A stretch of DNA of 32,464 nt from an uncultured Bacteroidota bacterium (GCA_913060705.1 CAJXTX010000013.1:1-32464); one strand, 5' to 3'; positions 8,100-16,420 are shown, numbered from the stretch's first letter. Notes: generated by a model from the sequence alone, not told the origin. Numbers and translations are program-made.

Positions 8100-8876
8100 A
8101 TGCTGAAAACTATTTTTGGAATCGTGCTGGGGATTTTTCCGAGACCCGTTTTGATTCGTTTCAGCTTGTACCTTCTGCCCGTTTTACGGCTGCTCTTTAG
8201 GGGAAATCGCTTTACAGACCCTATCGATAAAAGCAGCTTTCGCACGCTGCTCCCCTACGGATACCGTAAACAACGTGCCAATGTACTTTCACCTTCAACG
8301 CTTTCTCTAGAGCGTCATCGCCTCTTATGGCTGTACCTCGAGCGCTCCTCTACATTTTTTAATCCCAACCAGAAGCTAAGGGTCTTGCATGTAGCACCAG
8401 AACAATGCTTCTATCCACGCTTTAAACAATTGCCCCATATAGACTATACCACCTTCGATCAGAATTCTCCCTTGGCTACCATCAAAGGAGACCTAAGAGC
8501 ACTCCCCTTTTCAGACGGATCGTTTGACGTTCTATTTTGCAACCACGTACTCGAGCATATCACCGAAGACGATAAGGCTATGAGTGAGTTGTATCGGGTA
8601 CTTCAACCCGGTGGATGGGGTATTGTTCAGGTTCCGATGAAGCCCCATCAAGAGGAGACCTATGAAGACCCCTCTATTCAATCAAAGAAGGAACGTGAAC
8701 TTCATTTTGGTCAATACGATCATGTCAGATGGTACGGAAGAAAAGACTTCTTTACGCGCCTTCAAAAAGTAGGTTTTTCAACAGAGGCCATCCATGTAAC
8801 CCAAGCTTTTTCAGAGGCTGAAATTGAACGCTACGCCTTAGACCGCAACGAAATTTTACCGATTATTCGTCGGTAG
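8100..8876 (+). CDS. Class I SAM-dependent methyltransferase
   Basis: This 258-residue protein contains a methyltransferase-11-type domain. Motif I is the unusual VLHVAPE in place of VLDxGxGxG, followed by the acidic strand in TTFDQN, then GDLRALPFSDGSFDVLFCNH (motifs II/III), VLEHITEDD and YRVLQPGGW. The first 60 residues are basic and hydrophobic (MLKTIFGIVLGIFPRPVLIR) and may associate with the membrane, possibly pointing to a lipid-like or surface-sugar substrate; that is inference. It is the third gene of the gpmI-map operon, eight bases after map. Its last 14 bases overlap the 3' end of apbE on the other strand. The substrate is unknown. Confidence 0.85.
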   Translation: MLKTIFGIVLGIFPRPVLIRFSLYLLPVLRLLFRGNRFTDPIDKSSFRTLLPYGYRKQRANVLSPSTLSLERHRLLWLYLERSSTFFNPNQKLRVLHVAPEQCFYPRFKQLPHIDYTTFDQNSPLATIKGDLRALPFSDGSFDVLFCNHVLEHITEDDKAMSELYRVLQPGGWGIVQVPMKPHQEETYEDPSIQSKKERELHFGQYDHVRWYGRKDFFTRLQKVGFSTEAIHVTQAFSEAEIERYALDRNEILPIIRR

Positions 8877-9876
8877 TCTCAGCGAATAAGCCCTGCTGCA
8901 ATACGCGAGTACTATTGTCTTGATCAACGTAAATCAAGTGAAGCGAGAATTCGGGCCGCTCAGCTAAAAATCGTATGCTTTGGTCTAATGGCATAGCCAT
9001 AAAAGCAGTGGCATAGGCATCAGCTTCAGCACAGGTCGGTGCAATAACACTAGCAGACAGCACATTTGTGGTTTCTGCCCTTCCGTTTAGAGGATTGATA
9101 GTATGGCCATAACGTCTTCCACTCAAAGAATCTACTCGAAACTTTCGATAATTACCGGAGGTAGCCATAGCCGCATCTCGTAGCGGTATGACACGACTTA
9201 AGGACTCCGGATCTTGAGGATCATCTATGCCTATGGTCCACAAAGACTGCTTTGTGAGATTTATTCCGCTAGCCACGATCTCACCACCTAATTCAATGAG
9301 GTAATTTTTACCTCCCATCCGACTAATGAGAACAGCGATGCGATCTAGGGTATACCCTTTTGCAATAGCGTTAAAATCAAGTTGAATGCCGGGTACCTCT
9401 TTAATCACTTTCCCCTCACTAAGGCGCACTTTATCTAATCCTACCCTAGGGAGTAGGCTTTCAAGATGAGGCACTTCATTTCGAGGACCTTCAGGCCCAA
9501 ACCCCCAAGCGTTAACTAAAAGACCCACAGTTGGATCAAAATATCCACCTGACTCTTGGTGTATACGCTTTGAAAGCAAAAAGACTTCTTCGAACATGGC
9601 ATCCACCACTACGGTACTATCCTCTGCATTAAGCCTAGAAATAAGAGAATTTGAACGATAGGTCGACATCGAGGCGTTCACTGCCTCTAACAATGAATCG
9701 ATTGAAATACGAAGCTGCTCAGGTTTCACACGAAGTTCATCCTCAAATACTGCAATCCCGTAGGTGGTTCCTAGGGCATTACCCTGAAGCACCAGTTGCT
9801 GTGAACGTTCAGCACAACCCGTGAAGAGCGCAGTAATACCCAAAAGCAGTAAAATAGAAAGTGCTCGGAACGTCAT
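8863..9876 (-). CDS. apbE: FAD:protein FMN transferase, lipoprotein
   Basis: ApbE covalently attaches FMN through a phosphoester bond to a threonine of NqrB and NqrC, which Na+-NQR activity needs. The 337-residue protein has a lipoprotein signal ending FTGC (C21), so it should be anchored in the periplasm. Family motifs in order are GTTYG, STYRSNSLISRLNA, NAWGFGPEG, LDFNAIAKGYTLD, LIELGGEI, SGNYRKF, HTINPLNG and ADAYATAFMAM, the last holding the Mg2+/FAD-binding Asp and Thr. It ends the nqr locus and overlaps the preceding small gene by four bases (ATGA). Its 3' end overlaps the convergent methyltransferase gene by 14 bases. The context makes NqrB and NqrC its obvious substrates. Confidence 0.95.
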   Translation of the reverse strand: MTFRALSILLLLGITALFTGCAERSQQLVLQGNALGTTYGIAVFEDELRVKPEQLRISIDSLLEAVNASMSTYRSNSLISRLNAEDSTVVVDAMFEEVFLLSKRIHQESGGYFDPTVGLLVNAWGFGPEGPRNEVPHLESLLPRVGLDKVRLSEGKVIKEVPGIQLDFNAIAKGYTLDRIAVLISRMGGKNYLIELGGEIVASGINLTKQSLWTIGIDDPQDPESLSRVIPLRDAAMATSGNYRKFRVDSLSGRRYGHTINPLNGRAETTNVLSASVIAPTCAEADAYATAFMAMPLDQSIRFLAERPEFSLHLIYVDQDNSTRVLQQGLFAETTDE

Positions 9877-10235
9877 AATAATTCGTCTACGTGATATAAG
9901 CCCTTAAAGTCAACGGTACACTCCTGATTTTTTTCGAGTGGCAATTTCCGGTCCAAAGCGTGATAGACTCCTACTCCGGCAAAATAGGTGGCTGCCTCAA
10001 ACGCTTCAGCATGTTTCTTTACCTTTTCAAGTAAAGCCCGATCTACCGCCATGGGGTCTTCTGGAAATCTCGAGGCACGCACTATGATGAAATGAAGGTT
10101 TTTTTCTTTGAGACAAACGAATTGAGGGTCTCTCTTGAACTCTGAGTTTACACCCAAAAATTCATATCCGGCAGCTTCTAATTGCTTACCGACCACATTC
10201 ATGGCCATCTTGTGTATTTCGTGTTCCGATAACAT
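9873..10235 (-). CDS. Small conserved protein of the nqr-apbE locus, function unknown
   Basis: This 120-residue cytoplasmic-looking protein has no signal peptide or membrane segment. It starts MLSEHEIHKMAMNVVGKQLE and has an alpha/beta character with FVCLKEKNLHFIIVRA and, later, ATYFAGVGVYHA. I recall similar proteins in flavobacterial genomes at this exact site between nqrF and apbE, sometimes labelled as an NQR subunit F. It has none of NqrF's ferredoxin cysteines, FAD or NADH motifs, so that name is wrong. The strand pattern with an acidic or polar centre loosely recalls endonuclease-like or YraN-like folds, but I would not claim that. It is coupled to apbE by an ATGA overlap and lies behind a terminator with a promoter-like sequence. 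It is a candidate helper of NQR assembly or flavinylation. Confidence 0.75.
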   Translation of the reverse strand: MLSEHEIHKMAMNVVGKQLEAAGYEFLGVNSEFKRDPQFVCLKEKNLHFIIVRASRFPEDPMAVDRALLEKVKKHAEAFEAATYFAGVGVYHALDRKLPLEKNQECTVDFKGLYHVDELL

Positions 10236-10246
10236 AGTACACCCTA

Positions 10247-10254
10247 CAAATTAA
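10247..10254 (-). promoter_or_regulatory. Possible -7 box for the small gene and apbE
   Basis: TTAATTTG on the minus strand matches TAnnTTTG at seven of eight positions. It is continuous with the T-tract of the nqrF terminator and lies 11 bases before the small gene's ATG. It would let apbE be transcribed independently of nqrA-F. Confidence 0.4.
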
Positions 10255-10281
10255 AAAAACCGCTACGAAGTGCAGCGGTTT
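10253..10281 (-). terminator. Terminator after nqrF
   Basis: On the minus strand a 10-bp stem (AAACCGCTGC at 81-72 of the 10200s block, pairing with the complement at 10257-10266, one G-U pair) with loop ACTTC is followed by seven Ts. It starts just after the nqrF stop and separates nqrA-F from the small gene-apbE pair. Confidence 0.75.
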
Positions 10282-10286
10282 CTGAA

Positions 10287-11594
10287 TTATCCTCCGAAGT
10301 CATCAAAGCGGATGTTCTCATCAGGAATACCAAAGTCTTCTCCCATTTTTTGAACCGCCTGATTCATAAGGGGTGGTCCACAGAAGTATAGCTCTATATC
10401 CTCTGGAGTGTCGTGCTTACTTAGATAGTGATCAATCACACAATTGTGAATGAAACCTACAAAGCCATCTCCCTCAGTATCATCAATATCTTTCTTGACT
10501 TTCCAATTATCCTCCTCTAGAGGTTCAGAGAGCGCCATATAGAATTTGAAGTTCGGGAACTCGGCCTCTAATTTCTTAAAGTGGTCGATATAGAACAATT
10601 CTCGTTTTGAACGTCCACCGTACCAGTAGGTCACTTTTCTATTGGTCTTTAACGTCTTAAAGAGATGGTAAAGATGTGAGCGCATAGGAGCCATTCCTGC
10701 TCCTCCCCCTACGTATAACATCTCTGCCTCTGATTCATTAATAAAGAACTCACCAAATGGACCAGAAATCGTTACTGGGTCTCCGGCTTTCAAGCTGAAA
10801 ATGTATGAAGAAGCAACCCCTGGATTCACATCTGCCCAACCGTTTTTATTACGATCAAACGGAGGCGTCGCAATACGTACATTCAACATAATCTCACGCC
10901 CTTCAGCAGGGAATGAAGCCATTGAATAGGCGCGCTCCACTTTCTCTGGATTTTTCATCACAAGGGGCCAAAGCTGAAACTTGTCCCACTCGTTTTGAAA
11001 TTTCTTAGGGTCGTCGTGCTCTTCAGGGTGCGCAGTAATATCTATATCCGAATACTTCACTTCACAAGGAGGAATCTCGATCTGAATGTAACCCCCTGCC
11101 TTGTAATTCATGTCTTCTGGAATCTCAACCACAAACTCCTTGATAAAAGAAGCCACGTTGTAATTACGAACCACTTTACCTTCCCATTTCTTGATTCCAA
11201 ATACCTCTTCTGGAATTTCAATTTCCATGTCTTGCTTTACCTTAACCTGACAAGCGAGACGGGCACCAGAAATCAACTCTTTTTTAGAGAAGTGCGGAGT
11301 CTCAGTAGGCAAGGCCTCTCCTCCACCAGAAAGCACGTGGCATTCGCACTGAATGCACGTTCCACCCCCACCACAAGCTGAAGGCAAAAATACCTTTTGG
11401 TTTCCGAGTGTTGACAATAAAGAGCTTCCAGAAGGCACCTCAATCTTGCGTTCTCCATTAATGGTAATGGTCACAGGTCCAGAAGGAGATAGTTTTTCTT
11501 TGGTGAATAAAAGCAATCCTACGAGCAGCAATGTGAGCACTAAAAATGCAGCAATGGTGATCAGGATTGTACTTCCAATAGCAGCTAAAACCAT
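10287..11594 (-). CDS. nqrF: Na+-translocating NADH:quinone reductase subunit F
   Basis: NqrF is the electron-entry subunit: it oxidises NADH with FAD and passes electrons to a [2Fe-2S] centre. The 435-residue protein has one N-terminal membrane helix (about 6-30), then a ferredoxin domain with C74, C80, C83 and C115 (CGGGGTCIQC, later RLACQ). The FAD domain carries R221-A-Y-S224, and the NAD domain carries GGGAGMAPMRS near 296-306 and a C-terminal FCGPPLMNQAV. Length and motif spacing are normal for the family. It is last of the six nqr genes, 24 bases after nqrE, and is followed by a terminator. Confidence 0.97.
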   Translation of the reverse strand: MVLAAIGSTILITIAAFLVLTLLLVGLLLFTKEKLSPSGPVTITINGERKIEVPSGSSLLSTLGNQKVFLPSACGGGGTCIQCECHVLSGGGEALPTETPHFSKKELISGARLACQVKVKQDMEIEIPEEVFGIKKWEGKVVRNYNVASFIKEFVVEIPEDMNYKAGGYIQIEIPPCEVKYSDIDITAHPEEHDDPKKFQNEWDKFQLWPLVMKNPEKVERAYSMASFPAEGREIMLNVRIATPPFDRNKNGWADVNPGVASSYIFSLKAGDPVTISGPFGEFFINESEAEMLYVGGGAGMAPMRSHLYHLFKTLKTNRKVTYWYGGRSKRELFYIDHFKKLEAEFPNFKFYMALSEPLEEDNWKVKKDIDDTEGDGFVGFIHNCVIDHYLSKHDTPEDIELYFCGPPLMNQAVQKMGEDFGIPDENIRFDDFGG

Positions 11595-11618
11595 AATTTT
11601 TTCTTCTTAAAGCAATTA

Positions 11619-12362
11619 TTAATCTATACCGGCAATAACCTCGGTTGACTCTTCGGTTTCTTTAGGGTCTTTTGGATCCTCTTTGATTTGTTCCGTCTCA
11701 ACAGCCTCTACTACTTCTTCGGTAACTGTAGGCGGCTCGTTATCTCCTGTGAGCATGCCTCCAAAACTCTGAAAGCCGATACCCATTAAGCCAGTGATGA
11801 TAAAGGTGATTCCTAATCCGCGAAGTGGAGCAGGAACCGCTGAATAACGAATCTTCTCACGGATCGCAGCGATGGCAAGAATAGCCAGGAACCAACCAAT
11901 TCCTGAACTTAGACCATAATTAAAGGCCAAACCAAGTGACGGAATCTCACGCGCCTGCATGAAGAGTGATCCACCCAAAATAGCACAGTTTACAGCGATC
12001 AAAGGCAAAAAGATCCCTAAAGAGTTGTATAGTGAAGGAGAGAATTTCTCCACTACAATCTCAACTAGCTGCACCATAGTGGCGATAGTAGCAATGAATA
12101 GGATAAACGATAAAAAGCTCAGGTCGTATGAAGCGTATTCTTCGCCCAACCAGCTTAAGGCTCCGGGTTGCAATAAGTATTGGTCTAACAACCAGTTTAA
12201 GGGAACGGTTACCGCCAAAACGAAAATTACCGCGGCTCCTAAACCTACAGCAGTAGCTACTTTCTTAGATACGGCTAGGTAAGAACACATTCCTAAGAAA
12301 ACCGCGAATACCATATTGTCGATGAATATGGACTTGAAAAATAATTCTAAATGCTCTAACAT
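11619..12362 (-). CDS. nqrE: Na+-translocating NADH:quinone reductase subunit E, with acidic C-terminal tail
   Basis: This is a six-helix membrane subunit that, with NqrD, holds an iron-sulfur centre inside the membrane. The conserved cysteines are C26 (FLGMCSYLAVSKK) and C126 (IAVNCAILGG). At 247 residues it is some 45 longer than the usual roughly 200. After the last helix (about residue 205) comes a tail rich in Glu, Thr, Val and Pro (from NEPPTVTEEVVEAVE to the end) that is low-complexity and presumably disordered. The gene follows nqrD by ten bases and precedes nqrF by 24. The identity is certain; whether the tail does anything is unknown. Confidence 0.96.
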   Translation of the reverse strand: MLEHLELFFKSIFIDNMVFAVFLGMCSYLAVSKKVATAVGLGAAVIFVLAVTVPLNWLLDQYLLQPGALSWLGEEYASYDLSFLSFILFIATIATMVQLVEIVVEKFSPSLYNSLGIFLPLIAVNCAILGGSLFMQAREIPSLGLAFNYGLSSGIGWFLAILAIAAIREKIRYSAVPAPLRGLGITFIITGLMGIGFQSFGGMLTGDNEPPTVTEEVVEAVETEQIKEDPKDPKETEESTEVIAGID

Positions 12363-12372
12363 CTTTATACGA

Positions 12373-13020
12373 TTAAGCTTCTTCTACAAGTGAAGGATTC
12401 TTTGCACGTTGAATCCAAATTAAAATACCTACCACAATCAAGGCCGCAGGAGGGATAATCATAAACCCGTTATTCTCATACCCGTAAGCATAGAGTCCGG
12501 TTTTTGCAATAGGATCACCTAATACAGGAATCCCGAATAAGGTTCCTGAACCGAGCAATTCTCTGAAGAATCCAACAATAATTAGAATAACCCCGTATCC
12601 TAACGCGTTTCCTATTCCATCTAGAAACGATCTCCATGGACCATTTCCTAAGGCAAAGGCCTCAAAACGCCCCATGATTATACAGTTGGTAATGATAAGC
12701 CCCACGAAAACGGACAGGGTTTTACTCAATTCGTAGGCAAATGCCTTGAGCGTCTGATCCACTACGATTACAAGGGTAGCCACTACAACAAGTTGAACAA
12801 TGATTCTAATTTTTGATGGGATGATATTTCGCATCAACGAGATCACCACATTCCCCAATCCTAGTACGAAAAGCACTGAAACCGCCATTACTACAGAAGC
12901 TTTTAATTCTGCAGTAATCGCCAAGGCCGAACAAATACCGAGTACCTGAATGGTAATCGGGTTGTTATCCGCAAGTGGATCGAGGATTAACTTTGATTCT
13001 TTTTTTGAGAGTAAGGGCAT
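12373..13020 (-). CDS. nqrD: Na+-translocating NADH:quinone reductase subunit D
   Basis: This 215-residue integral membrane subunit pairs with NqrE. The iron-ligand cysteines C30 (QVLGICSALAIT) and C113 (IITNCIIMGR) are present, as is the conserved GFFRELLGSG segment. Six hydrophobic helices are recognisable. It sits ten bases after nqrC and ten before nqrE, in the fixed A-B-C-D-E-F order. Confidence 0.97.
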   Translation of the reverse strand: MPLLSKKESKLILDPLADNNPITIQVLGICSALAITAELKASVVMAVSVLFVLGLGNVVISLMRNIIPSKIRIIVQLVVVATLVIVVDQTLKAFAYELSKTLSVFVGLIITNCIIMGRFEAFALGNGPWRSFLDGIGNALGYGVILIIVGFFRELLGSGTLFGIPVLGDPIAKTGLYAYGYENNGFMIIPPAALIVVGILIWIQRAKNPSLVEEA

Positions 13021-13030
13021 AGCTTACGAC

Positions 13031-13783
13031 TTAGTTTAATGAACGAACCTTTTCAAAATACGGTTCGTATAGACGAATACTTTCTTTAATCATTGCACTT
13101 ACACCGTTTCCGGTAATAGTCGCTCCGGCAAGTGCATCTACCTGAGCGTCACTTTTATCCGTGTTTAACGGATCGTTGTTTCCTTTTACGACTTCAATAG
13201 GCGTATATCCAGTGTCTGAGACGATAGATTCTCCGATAAAGTCGTCCATGAAAAAGCGCATTTTGATGTTTGCTCCAAGTCCTGGTGTTTCTCCTTTGTG
13301 ATCAAAGTAAACCCCTGTTATGGTCAAACTTTCATCCACAGACATATAACCCCAGATGGCATCCCAAAGTCCTTTTCCGTACATCGGAAAAATATAGTAG
13401 GTCTTCCCCTCCTGCTCACCGATAAAAAGCGGGAGCTTGCCGTCTTTTCCTGATTTGATGAGGTCAAGTTCCTTTTTCAAATCAATCATAAAAGCGTCTT
13501 CTTGGGGAGTCGCTTCTCCATCTTGAATCACATACTGTCCTTTAATCAACTCACCGAAGCGCTGATCTACTTCAGTAGTGGGTATAAAGTTCACACTAGA
13601 CTCGTCGGTGTTATTGTGCACACCCATAGCGTAGAGAATATTTTGTTGCTTCTCAAAGCGCTGATTTTCGGTGATTTTGTCTTTTAATCCAGTGGCCAAA
13701 TAGGCTAAGATTGCTCCAACCACTGAAACCATGATTACTGAGAACAGAACAGTGTAGGAGTTTTTATCGGTGTTTAGTGCCAT
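13031..13783 (-). CDS. nqrC: Na+-translocating NADH:quinone reductase subunit C
   Basis: NqrC carries a covalent FMN in the periplasm. The 250-residue protein has one N-terminal membrane helix (about 11-33) and an FMN-binding domain. The flavinylation motif is DALAGATITGNGV, with T222 as predicted FMN-bearing threonine; the residue before GAT is Ala where Ser or Thr is usual. Other family segments are GKGLWDAIWGYMSVD and KGETPGLGANI. ApbE, encoded five genes downstream, should perform the attachment. Spacing is 18 bases from nqrB and ten to nqrD. Confidence 0.96.
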   Translation of the reverse strand: MALNTDKNSYTVLFSVIMVSVVGAILAYLATGLKDKITENQRFEKQQNILYAMGVHNNTDESSVNFIPTTEVDQRFGELIKGQYVIQDGEATPQEDAFMIDLKKELDLIKSGKDGKLPLFIGEQEGKTYYIFPMYGKGLWDAIWGYMSVDESLTITGVYFDHKGETPGLGANIKMRFFMDDFIGESIVSDTGYTPIEVVKGNNDPLNTDKSDAQVDALAGATITGNGVSAMIKESIRLYEPYFEKVRSLN

Positions 13784-13801
13784 TGCGTATCGCCTGTTTA
13801 A

Positions 13802-15058
13802 TTATGCAGTTTGAGTTTCAACTGAGGCCGGAGCTGTCGCTGGGTAGATTTTCGCTTGCTTCGCACGCTTCAATCTTCGTTTAACATTTCCTTGAACCAC
13901 ATAGTGATCAATAGTAGGTGCAAATACGTTCATCAATAGAATCGCAAGGAATACCCCTTCTGGATAGCCTGGGTTGAACACGCGAATCATGACGGATATG
14001 AATCCTACTAAAAATCCATAAATCCATTTACCCTTGTTCGTTTGTGAACTGGTCACCGGATCTGTAGCCATATACACAATTCCAAATGCTAGACCTCCTA
14101 CAATTAAATGCTTCCAGAAATCAAAAGCCATCAGGCTGTAAAACTTAGAGTACGATTGAATCCAACCAAAATCAACCACTGCGTTGAAAAGCAATCCCAT
14201 CGCTAAGGCCCCAATCGTTGCACTTAACATAATTCTCCAGCTAGCGATTTTTGTGAACACGAGGTATAATCCGCCTAGTAGGATGAGTAAGGTTGAGGTT
14301 TCTCCAACTGAACCAGGGATGAATCCGAAGAACATATCGCTCAATGAGTACCCCATTTCTGCAGTTTTGTTTTGAGCCAAATAACCAAGAATGGTTTCTC
14401 CTGAAATCGCATCAGCAGTCCCCGCCTTCGAAACACCATCAACTGCGCCGTGAACCCATACTTTATCTCCACTCATCCAGGTTGGGTAAGCAAAGAACAA
14501 GAAGGCGCGAATCGTTAGTGCAGGATTTAAGATATTCATTCCCGTACCCCCAAATACTTCTTTTCCGATTACCACTCCAAAAGCAACGGCGATGGCTAAC
14601 ATCCAAAGTGGTGTATCTACGGGCACAATAAGAGGCACAAGCATACCCGTCACCAAGTATCCCTCTTCTACTTCATGTCCTTTGATCACAGCAAAGACAA
14701 ATTCAATGGCTAATCCTACACCATAAGAGACGATTAATAAAGGAAGTACAGTGGTCAAGCCAACTAGAAAATTTCTCCACGTAACGAAGTGCTCAAGGAT
14801 CGAGAAATCTTGAGGAAACCCTTCAATAGCAGAATAATGCTGGTAGCCGGCATTAAAGATCCCGAAGAGCAAACACGGGATGAGCGCCACAATAACCGTG
14901 TTCATGGTGCGCTTTAGATCATCTACGGCCTTCACATGAGTACCGCCTTTGTGTGTTACTTCGTTAGGGGTATATAAAAAGGTATGGATTGCGTTGAACG
15001 CAGGAGCCCATTTTTTGTCCTTAACCCGTTCTTTGATTTCGTGTAATTTCTGTTTCAT
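13802..15058 (-). CDS. nqrB: Na+-translocating NADH:quinone reductase subunit B
   Basis: This 418-residue polytopic subunit takes part in sodium transport and carries both covalent FMN and riboflavin. Family segments seen are FNAIHTFLYTPNEVTHKG, EEGYLVTGMLVPLIVPVDTP, GKEVFGGTGMNILNPALTIR and PGSVGETSTLLILLGG. The flavinylation site is in DAISGETILG, with T222 as likely FMN threonine; the consensus is SGAT, so Glu replaces Ala directly before the threonine. The gene follows nqrA by nine bases. Its identity is certain. Confidence 0.97.
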   Translation of the reverse strand: MKQKLHEIKERVKDKKWAPAFNAIHTFLYTPNEVTHKGGTHVKAVDDLKRTMNTVIVALIPCLLFGIFNAGYQHYSAIEGFPQDFSILEHFVTWRNFLVGLTTVLPLLIVSYGVGLAIEFVFAVIKGHEVEEGYLVTGMLVPLIVPVDTPLWMLAIAVAFGVVIGKEVFGGTGMNILNPALTIRAFLFFAYPTWMSGDKVWVHGAVDGVSKAGTADAISGETILGYLAQNKTAEMGYSLSDMFFGFIPGSVGETSTLLILLGGLYLVFTKIASWRIMLSATIGALAMGLLFNAVVDFGWIQSYSKFYSLMAFDFWKHLIVGGLAFGIVYMATDPVTSSQTNKGKWIYGFLVGFISVMIRVFNPGYPEGVFLAILLMNVFAPTIDHYVVQGNVKRRLKRAKQAKIYPATAPASVETQTA

Positions 15059-15067
15059 AGTAACGAA

Positions 15068-16420
15068 TTATCCTAATTCTTGTTTCAATAAGTCTAAGCC
15101 CTCACGAATGATCGCTTGATGAGGCTGTTTTGATATACAAATGAATTCAGTAAGCGAGAAATCTTCTGGAGCAACTTCGTAAAGTCCGAGCTGTTCCATC
15201 TCATCCAAGTCTTTAACCATGCAGGCCTTCAAGAGCTGCATTGGATAAATATCTAGTGGAAATACCTCTTCATAGCTTCCTGTAACTACAAAAGCACGGT
15301 GTTCTCCGTTGGTATTTGTATCTAAATCGTAAGCTTTCTTTTTATTCAACCAAGAAAACGTCAAGGCTCTCGTAGGTGAAACCTTGTCGAAAACCGGTTT
15401 ATTCCATCCGAAAAATTCGTAGTCGTTCCCCTCAGCAATCGCAGTGAGCTGAGTCGCATAAAAACGAAGGTGTTCGTCGGCATTGACCTGGGTTCCTGTC
15501 AATACATCTCCCGCAATTACTCGGGTGTTTGAAAGATCAGCCCCGCTCACCTCAAGAATAGACGCTACTTCTGCTCCAATTTTTGTCTTGATGTATTTCG
15601 GATCTGAAACTTTTGCACCAGCCACGGCAATAGAGCGCGAGGCGTTATATTGACCTGTAAGTAAGAGTTCACCGATGATTACCAAGTCTTGAGCACCTAC
15701 TACCCAAACAACTTCACCTTTATTTATAGGATCGATTTGAGCGATTTGTGAACCCACTAATCCAGCAGGGTGTGGCCCAGATACCTCATGCAATACAATA
15801 TTATCTAACGTAGAAAAAACTGAATTTTTCTTTGAAGACACTGAAACGTGTACGGCACCTGGTGTAAACAATTGAAGCGCAGACAATGCAGCTTGCAACT
15901 TGTCTTCACTGCCTTTTAAAACAAAGTCTAAATCAACGTTAAGTGGCCCTGTGTTAAGCCCTGAGATGAAAATCGCTTTTGGTGTCTGATTTGGGTCGGC
16001 AATGATATCAAAAGGACGCTGCTTGATAAAAGGCCATAGTCCAGACTTCAAAAAATGAGCAATCATTCCGTTTCGATCCGTATCCGAAGAAACCAATTTG
16101 CTATGCTTCACAAACTCTTGCTCCTTGTCAGCTAAAATCTTGATGTTGAGAATTCGTCTTCTTTCGCCACGTTCTACAGCGACGATCTCGCCGCTCACTG
16201 GTGAAACGAATTGAATATCTGGGTTATTCTTATCGTAGAATAGAGGTTCTCCCGCCTTTACTTCTGCTCCTTCTTTGAGGATCAATTTCGGCGTAAGACC
16301 ATGAAAATCATCTAGATAAATTCCGTAGGTTGAAGACTGTACTTCTTTGTGAAAGGCGTGCTCGGCTGCACCAACCAAATTCAAATTCAGTCCTTTCTTA
16401 ATTCGAATGTCTTGAGACAT
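15068..16420 (-). CDS. nqrA: Na+-translocating NADH:quinone reductase subunit A
   Basis: This 450-residue peripheral subunit on the cytoplasmic side is linked to quinone binding. I choose the ATG at 16420 (MSQDIRIKKGLNLNL) over a TTG two codons upstream. Family features are the N-terminal KKGLNLNLVG, a biotinyl/lipoyl-like barrel around residues 45-75 (EVKAGEPLFYD, then VSPVSGEIVAVERG), GLNTGPLNVDLD, and HPAGLVGSQIAQIDPIN, which corresponds to the segment HPAGLPGTHI in other NqrA proteins. It opens the nqr operon behind an exact -7 box. Confidence 0.96.
   Translation of the reverse strand: MSQDIRIKKGLNLNLVGAAEHAFHKEVQSSTYGIYLDDFHGLTPKLILKEGAEVKAGEPLFYDKNNPDIQFVSPVSGEIVAVERGERRRILNIKILADKEQEFVKHSKLVSSDTDRNGMIAHFLKSGLWPFIKQRPFDIIADPNQTPKAIFISGLNTGPLNVDLDFVLKGSEDKLQAALSALQLFTPGAVHVSVSSKKNSVFSTLDNIVLHEVSGPHPAGLVGSQIAQIDPINKGEVVWVVGAQDLVIIGELLLTGQYNASRSIAVAGAKVSDPKYIKTKIGAEVASILEVSGADLSNTRVIAGDVLTGTQVNADEHLRFYATQLTAIAEGNDYEFFGWNKPVFDKVSPTRALTFSWLNKKKAYDLDTNTNGEHRAFVVTGSYEEVFPLDIYPMQLLKACMVKDLDEMEQLGLYEVAPEDFSLTEFICISKQPHQAIIREGLDLLKQELG

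Noticed and set aside
9873-10235. Calling this small gene a subunit F of Na+-NQR
   Set aside because: It lacks the ferredoxin cysteines, FAD motif and NAD motif; the true nqrF is complete at 10287-11594.
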